A stretch of 10,932 nt of DNA, from assembly GCA_025928735.1 (NCBI GenBank), contig JAICIW010000041.1, forward strand, positions 1 to 10,932, given 5' to 3'. The notes under the pieces are model-generated. The model searched no databases, was not told the DNA's origin, and saw nothing but the letters and a program-made list of their open reading frames with translations. The translations under genes were made by a program, and so were the position numbers. The number at the start of each line of letters is the position of its first letter. The stretch's first letter is position 1. Shown here piece after piece: positions 6,429 to 10,932 of this stretch. The stretch comes from Rhodanobacteraceae bacterium. Its GTDB lineage: Bacteria; Pseudomonadota; Gammaproteobacteria; Xanthomonadales; Rhodanobacteraceae.

Positions 6429-6498
6429 CGTCATTCCGGGGCTGTCCGTGCTCTTGCGGGTTCATCGCCGATGAAGCCGGCGGTGCCCCGGAATGACG
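6429..6498. repeat. 70-base inverted-repeat element with CGTCATTCCGGGGC arms
   Basis: Perfect 14-base inverted arms, CGTCATTCCGGGGC (6429-6442) and GCCCCGGAATGACG (6485-6498), enclose about 42 bases. The interior contains a second perfect hairpin, TTCATC-GCC-GATGAA (6461-6475). The element lies in the 232-base gap between the TPR gene stop and the dehydrogenase start. The outer arms match those of the element at 9364-9456, so this is a dispersed extragenic repeat. It could fold in RNA and stop or protect the TPR transcript. Confidence 0.75.
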
Positions 6499-6533
6499 AA
6501 GACGTTGATAGCAGTCGCGGGCGCGGCCCGCTT

Positions 6534-8450
6534 CTACGGTTGTGTGGCAGTCGCGGTGGAAACGGCAGGCGCTGCGGCTGTCGAAGCGGCCGATGGCGAG
6601 GGAGCGGCGTACTTCTTTTCCAGCGCCTCGAAGCGTGGATCGCCGCGCAGCGGGATGTAGGTGGGATTGACGGCGAAGTCGCTGCAGGCGAACGGCGCCG
6701 GCATGCACGAGCGATCCAGCAGGTTCAGCGCGATGTCCTTCTTGTCCAACACGAGATAGACGGCGAAAAGGTTGTAGAGGGAATCGGGATCGAGATCGGA
6801 CCGCTTGCGCAGCGCGTTCGCCGCAGCCAACGCCTGTGCTTGCAATTTCGGGTCCAGCACGGATTGGTAGGCCAGTTTGCCGGCGGCAACGAGTTGCGTA
6901 CCCAGCGGCGTGTCGGGCTGCGCAAGGTCGAAGGCTTTGACGGCGTCCTGGTTGCGATGCGACAACGCATAAATTTGCGCGAGCCCGAACGCGACGCCGG
7001 CGCTGTGTGGGGTCATTCTTGCCAGAGCCAGCGAAGGCGCCAATGCCTGTGCATATTCGCCAAGGTTCAGATAAATGGTGGCAAGGTTGTTTTGCGCGGT
7101 GGCGCTTTCGGGGTCAAGCCGCACTGCTTCCAGCGTTTCTGTCAGTGCCTGTTTCGGCGGCAGCAAAATGGCGTAGTCCATATGCGCGATGGCGTTGCTG
7201 GGGTCGAACTCGATCGCACGCTGGAAACCTTTGCGGGCTTCGGCGTTCCTGCCTTCGCTCATGTCGGCGCTGGCGAGCGCGAGGACCGCATCCACATTGT
7301 GCGGATCGAGTTGCAACGCTTGGTTGGCCTCTGCACGCACCTTGGGCAGGGCATCCTTCAACGACAGGGTGGAGTATTGGGTCAGATCGTTCAACGTGCG
7401 CGCCAGGAGCGCGTGGGCGTCGGCGTAACCGGGCGCCAACGTGATGGCCTGCTCCAGCAACACACGGGCCTGTTCAAACGGCGCAGCGCTACGGGCCTTC
7501 TCGATCAATGCGCGCGTCTGCAGCACCAGATCGTGCGCTTGCGGATTGATGGACCTCGCGGCATGCGCGGTCGCGAATTTCACCTTCAGCGCGCCGGAAA
7601 TGGCCGCCGAAATGTTGTCCTGCACCGCGAAGATGTTCTTGAGGTTGTCATCGTAATGGTGCGACCACACCTGGTAGCCGTCGCCGGCGTTGACCAGTTC
7701 CACGATCACCCGCACCTCGTTGCCTTGCCGCAGAATCTTGCCGGTCAGCACGTTGGCGACGTTGAGCTTGCGGGCGATGTCGGCGGCCGATTGCTTGCTG
7801 TCGCGGAATTTCGATGCCGTGTCCCACGCAATCACCTTGAGGCTGGTGTTCTGGCCCAGCGCGTTGGTGAGTTCCTCGGTGATGCCGTCGCTGAAGTATT
7901 GCTGTTTGGGATCGCCGCCGAGGTTGGCGAACGGCAGCACCACGATGGTGTCGGCGCCGGGGTTGAACGCGGCGGGTGTGGCGGGAGCGGGATGGACGGC
8001 GGGTGCTTTTCCGGTTTTGTCGTCGATCTGGGCCTGTGCCGTTGCAACGGGTTGCGGAGTGGTTGCGCCGCCGGCGTGCCGCAACACCAGCAATCGCCAG
8101 CCGAGCAACGCCACTGCAAGCACCAGCACCGCAGTGATCACCGTGTTGAGCTTGCGGCCGATCTGTTGATTGGCGTATTCCGGACGTGCGTCGGGCGAAT
8201 CGGCGGCCACGGTGCGGCGCACGCCTTCGGGCGTGATCTCGTACACCCAGGCGAAGATCACCGCGATCGGAAAACCGAGCACCACCAGCAGCACGACGAT
8301 TTGCGCGGTCCAGTCCGGCATGTGGAAGATCGGAAAGACCTGCGTGGCGACCTGCACCAGCAACCAGCCGGCCACCGCGTAGGCAGCCGCGACGCGCCAC
8401 ACGTGGCGGCGTTGCAGTTCCTCGAGGAAACCGGGCTTGTCTCGCGCCAC
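6534..8450 (-). CDS. Membrane-anchored TolB-like domain protein with TPR repeats
   Basis: This is a 638-residue protein in three parts. Residues 1-125 hold FLEELQRRHVWRVAAAYAVAGWLLVQVATQVFP (first membrane segment about 18-40) and further membrane segments at 48-70 and 102-123. Residues 168-290 form a TolB/FlgO-like domain (IVVLPFANLGGDPKQQYFSDGITEELTNAL), the module often joined to adenylate cyclase or winged-helix outputs. From about residue 305 to 590 there are TPR-like helical pairs. No cyclase or DNA-binding domain is present, so it may be a scaffold or sensor; the function is unknown. A TTG start at 8486 is possible but has no spacer after its purine run. The GTG at 8450 has GGGGA (8459-8463) eight bases upstream and gives the family's usual N-terminus, so I chose it. 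A low-complexity Ala/Ser/Thr/Pro tail closes the protein. Confidence 0.88.
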   Translation of the reverse strand: MARDKPGFLEELQRRHVWRVAAAYAVAGWLLVQVATQVFPIFHMPDWTAQIVVLLVVLGFPIAVIFAWVYEITPEGVRRTVAADSPDARPEYANQQIGRKLNTVITAVLVLAVALLGWRLLVLRHAGGATTPQPVATAQAQIDDKTGKAPAVHPAPATPAAFNPGADTIVVLPFANLGGDPKQQYFSDGITEELTNALGQNTSLKVIAWDTASKFRDSKQSAADIARKLNVANVLTGKILRQGNEVRVIVELVNAGDGYQVWSHHYDDNLKNIFAVQDNISAAISGALKVKFATAHAARSINPQAHDLVLQTRALIEKARSAAPFEQARVLLEQAITLAPGYADAHALLARTLNDLTQYSTLSLKDALPKVRAEANQALQLDPHNVDAVLALASADMSEGRNAEARKGFQRAIEFDPSNAIAHMDYAILLPPKQALTETLEAVRLDPESATAQNNLATIYLNLGEYAQALAPSLALARMTPHSAGVAFGLAQIYALSHRNQDAVKAFDLAQPDTPLGTQLVAAGKLAYQSVLDPKLQAQALAAANALRKRSDLDPDSLYNLFAVYLVLDKKDIALNLLDRSCMPAPFACSDFAVNPTYIPLRGDPRFEALEKKYAAPSPSAASTAAAPAVSTATATQP

Positions 8451-8463
8451 TGGAATGGTCCCC
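8448..8463 (-). promoter_or_regulatory. Ribosome binding site deciding the TPR gene start
   Basis: GGGGA (minus strand, 8463-8459) lies eight bases before GTG (8450-8448). A hairpin, GCCGGC-GACAG-GCCGGC (8464-8480), sits directly upstream of it. This favours GTG at 8450 over the TTG at 8486. Confidence 0.55.
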
Positions 8464-8531
8464 GCCGGCGACAGGCCGGCCTCCAATCCCCCGCAGTGTC
8501 GGGTTTTACGGCGTGTGGTGCAACCCGGGCG

Positions 8532-9320
8532 TCAGAGCGAACGCGTGCGCCCGCCATCCACCGGCACGTTGATGCCGGTGATGTAGCCTGCGGCAGGCGA
8601 TGCCAGGAAGGCGACCGCCGCGGCGATTTCCGAGGGATCGGCGAAACGCTGCATCGGGATTTCGGATTCCATTTCGCGCTGCATGGCTTCGGCATCGACG
8701 CCGGTTTTCTGCGCGCGCGTCTGCAGGATCTGTTCGATGCGCGGCGTCTTCGTCGATCCCGGCAGCACGTTGTTGACGGTGATGCCGAACGGCGCGAGTT
8801 CGGTCGCCAGCGTCTTGGACCAGCTCGCGACCGCCCAGCGCGTGGTGTTGGACACACCGAGTCCCCGGATGGGTTCCTTCACCGAGGTGGAGATGATGTT
8901 GACGATGCGGCCGTACTTCGCTGCCTGCATGCCGGGAATCACGGTTTCCGCAAGCACGTGGTTGGCGAGGAGGTGTTTGCGATAGGCGTCGAGGAAAGCC
9001 TCGACCTTCGCGCCGTGCGCGGGGCCGGGTGGCGGACCACCGGAATTGTTGACGAGGATGTGTACGGGTTGTGCAGCAACCAGCTTTGCCACGACCGCGC
9101 GCAGACCGTCCGTGTCGCCGGAATCGGCCGCCACGAAATCGTGCGTTTGCGATGCATGCGTGCGCGGCAGTTCCCCAACGAGCTGCGTCAACACATCCGC
9201 GCGGCGCGCGAGGACGGTGACATCCGCGCCAAGTTGCGCAAGCTCCACCGCGCAGGCGCGGCCGATGCCCTGCGATGCGCCGCACACCAGTGCGTGGCGG
9301 CCGGTCAGGTCGAGATCCAT
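8532..9320 (-). CDS. SDR-family oxidoreductase with a non-canonical active site
   Basis: This is a 262-residue Rossmann-fold protein of the short-chain dehydrogenase/reductase family. The cofactor motif is CGASQGIG (Gly14, Gly18, Gly20), the NNAG-type motif is NNSGG (91-95), and the catalytic-type Ser is Ser144 in NIISTS. The C-terminal ASPAAGYITGINVPVDGG is typical. The position 13 residues after Ser144, where Tyr-x-x-x-Lys is expected, reads SNTTR, so Ser157 and Arg161 replace the catalytic Tyr and Lys. Similar SN-x-x-R variants exist among proteins annotated as 3-oxoacyl-ACP reductases, but their chemistry is unclear. The ATG has GGAG six bases upstream (9327-9330). It is 81 bases upstream of the TPR gene and on the same strand. 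Substrate unknown. Confidence 0.9.
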   Translation of the reverse strand: MDLDLTGRHALVCGASQGIGRACAVELAQLGADVTVLARRADVLTQLVGELPRTHASQTHDFVAADSGDTDGLRAVVAKLVAAQPVHILVNNSGGPPPGPAHGAKVEAFLDAYRKHLLANHVLAETVIPGMQAAKYGRIVNIISTSVKEPIRGLGVSNTTRWAVASWSKTLATELAPFGITVNNVLPGSTKTPRIEQILQTRAQKTGVDAEAMQREMESEIPMQRFADPSEIAAAVAFLASPAAGYITGINVPVDGGRTRSL

Positions 9321-9363
9321 TTCATTCTCCGCGCAAGGATCGAAACAAGCAGTGAACCCCTTT

Positions 9364-9456
9364 CGTCATTCCGGCGCAAGCCGGAATGCAAACGCGGACG
9401 CCGTGGCGGCGCATGGCGCGGGCACCATGGATGGCGCGAGTCATTCCGGAATGACG
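9364..9456. repeat. 93-base inverted-repeat element with CGTCATTCCGG arms
   Basis: Perfect 11-base inverted arms CGTCATTCCGG (9364-9374) and CCGGAATGACG (9446-9456) bound the element. Each end is itself palindromic: CATTCCGGC-GCAA-GCCGGAATG (9367-9388) and the 16-base palindrome GTCATTCCGGAATGAC (9440-9455). The interior is GC-rich with no reading frame of note. It fills most of the 191-base gap between the lipoprotein stop and the SDR start. It is related to the element at 6429-6498 through its arms. Confidence 0.75.
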
Positions 9457-9511
9457 AGCAAAAGTTCGAAGGCTACTCGGCAGCGAATCTCGTGTTCAAG
9501 CTGCCGGGACT

Positions 9512-10309
9512 TTATCGATTCTGCAGCGCGTTGCGCAGTTCCGGCAACAGCCCGGCGCCTACGGTGGGCTTGCCGCACAGGCCGTTGTCGACCGCGCTGG
9601 CATATGCCGGCGTCATCTTGCCAAGCGTCAGCGTGCCTTCCGGACCGTGCGGGACTTTGAAGCTTCCGCTGGTGACGGGGGCCGCCGAGCGGATGCTCGC
9701 GAAAGCCGACGCCGATGGCACGTTGACGTTGCTGAAGCTGGTCGGTGATTGCGCCCAGTACGTGGTCGACGTGAGCTGCTTCTGCGACGTGGTCACGACC
9801 AGGTATTGCGCGTTGGGGTTGTCGACCTTCACCGCGCCGAACCCCCCCGACATGCTCGGCCGCCAATTGATGTACACGCACAGCGAAACGTCGGTGCTGG
9901 AAAGCGGCTGGTAGTTGGCGTTCAACAGCGTCACCGTGGGCGCCAGCAGGAAGCTGTTGCCGAGATGCCGCGCACTGGGCTGCGTCTGGAATACCACGCG
10001 GTACGGCTGCTTGAACTTGGGCAGCACGAACGTGAGGAAATGCGTGCGGTCGCCATCGATGTCCGCGATCGGGCTGAAATTGTCGAGCGTGAATTCGCGT
10101 GGCTCGTCGGGCAATGCGTCGTGGTAGGGCAGGTCGGCCCATACGTGGCAGCATGGCGTCGCGTCCTTGAGATCCCGCAGGGCCGCGTCGCGCGACGGCG
10201 GCGGGGTGCTGTCGAAGCCCCCGAGCAACGGCAACCTGACCGCGTGGCTGCACGCAGTCAGCAGAAGGACAACGCACGCAAAGGCGGCAAGGCGGAGAAA
10301 ACGGGTCAC
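9512..10309 (-). CDS. MalM-like lipoprotein
   Basis: This 265-residue lipoprotein has the signal MTRFLRLAAFACVVLLLTAC, with a lipobox LTAC and modified Cys20, and should be anchored in the envelope facing the periplasm. After a Cys pair in ATPCCHVWADLPY, the region FSPIADIDGDRTHFLTFVLP through FLLAPTVTLLNANYQPL to AQYLVVTTSQKQLTSTTYW follows the layout of MalM, the periplasmic protein of the enterobacterial maltose operon. The role of MalM itself is poorly known. No maltose transport genes are visible here. The start is GTG at 10309, the only one that places the lipobox correctly, and no clear ribosome binding site precedes it. It lies between asnS and a repeat-filled gap, probably transcribed alone. 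Confidence 0.82.
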   Translation of the reverse strand: MTRFLRLAAFACVVLLLTACSHAVRLPLLGGFDSTPPPSRDAALRDLKDATPCCHVWADLPYHDALPDEPREFTLDNFSPIADIDGDRTHFLTFVLPKFKQPYRVVFQTQPSARHLGNSFLLAPTVTLLNANYQPLSSTDVSLCVYINWRPSMSGGFGAVKVDNPNAQYLVVTTSQKQLTSTTYWAQSPTSFSNVNVPSASAFASIRSAAPVTSGSFKVPHGPEGTLTLGKMTPAYASAVDNGLCGKPTVGAGLLPELRNALQNR

Positions 10310-10343
10310 GGCAAGTTTTTTGAAACGGAGTACGGAAGCCCCG

Positions 10344-10359
10344 CGGGACGCTCGTCCCG
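10344..10359. terminator. Hairpin downstream of asnS, possible weak terminator
   Basis: CGGGACG-CT-CGTCCCG is a perfect seven-base inverted repeat in the 196-base gap between asnS and the MalM-like gene. No T-run follows on the minus strand, so intrinsic termination would be poor. No promoter for the lipoprotein gene could be picked out convincingly in the rest of the gap. Confidence 0.3.
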
Positions 10360-10505
10360 GCGGCGCCGAGGATGACGGTTCAGGCAGTGTAAAGACTGCG
10401 ACGCGACAAAAAACGGGTCGAAAGTCGTGTTTTCCGGAATTGGGGCGCCTGATCGGACCGTCAAGGCTTCGACCGGCCCGGCGTCACGGAGTTTCCCGCC
10501 GCCCG

Positions 10506-10932
<427 letters not shown>

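Noticed and set aside
4835..6496. A plus-strand open frame of 553 codons opposite the aldehyde dehydrogenase
   Set aside because: It is the antisense shadow of a gene with complete catalytic motifs, and the product has no family features.
8451..8486. TTG start adding 12 residues to the TPR protein
   Set aside because: Its purine run abuts the TTG with no spacer, whereas GTG at 8450 has GGGGA at a normal distance and gives a typical N-terminus.
9440..9455. The 16-base perfect palindrome as a regulator-binding site
   Set aside because: The same sequence forms an end of the dispersed CGTCATTCCGG repeat family, which explains it without invoking an operator.
6369..9914. A plus-strand open frame of 1181 codons running antisense to the TPR, SDR and MalM-like genes
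   Set aside because: It crosses three well-supported minus-strand genes and the repeat elements between them, its product is Arg/His/Gly-rich with no recognisable domain, and such long antisense frames are expected in GC-rich DNA.
10310..10505. A promoter for the MalM-like gene around a TTTACACT sequence
   Set aside because: The TACACT hexamer has no acceptable -35 box at 16-18 bases, so it was not listed as a feature.

Overview
The window is about 10.9 kb of GC-rich chromosomal DNA. The gene set and the dispersed extragenic repeats point to a gammaproteobacterium of the Lysobacterales (Xanthomonadales), perhaps Rhodanobacteraceae. That placement is inference from gene style, not from a marker gene. 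All genes except the first lie on the minus strand. There are ten complete genes and two cut by the window edges. No rRNA, tRNA, CRISPR array or insertion sequence is visible, and no gene-free stretch exceeds about 230 bases.

Left part (2-2031): the 3' part of hutG (last step of histidine degradation by the formylglutamate route) runs rightward and converges on a leftward three-gene unit, overlapping its last gene by 16 bases. The unit is an ArsR-family repressor, an SRPBCC/AHSA1-like protein and a four-helix membrane protein. It has a recognisable promoter (TTGACA, 16 bases, TAGACT) covered by two adjacent inverted repeats built from GTTAG/CTAAC half-sites, which looks like autorepression.

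Centre (2091-6301): a leftward row of aldehyde dehydrogenase of the 2-aminomuconate/2-hydroxymuconate semialdehyde type, beta-carbonic anhydrase, an exported 480-residue protein of the EreA/ChaN-like superfamily, and a RidA-family protein that resembles 2-aminomuconate deaminase. The first and last would carry out consecutive steps of the lower kynurenine (tryptophan to 2-aminomuconate) route. The two genes between them have no known place in it. The exported gene and the RidA gene overlap by four bases (ATGA). The carbonic anhydrase is separated from the dehydrogenase by a cluster of REP-like repeats.

Right part (6429-10932): a membrane-anchored TolB-like/TPR protein, an SDR oxidoreductase lacking the canonical Tyr-x-x-x-Lys pair, a MalM-like lipoprotein, and the 3' end of asnS (asparaginyl-tRNA synthetase). 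Two gaps here carry elements bounded by the same inverted arms (CGTCATTCCGG), evidently a dispersed repeat family of this genome.

The most noteworthy items are the exported EreA/ChaN-like protein coupled to an aminomuconate deaminase, the SDR with an altered active site, the tandem operator of the ArsR unit, and the two families of extragenic repeats. Nothing in the window is clearly a new defence or mobile system.
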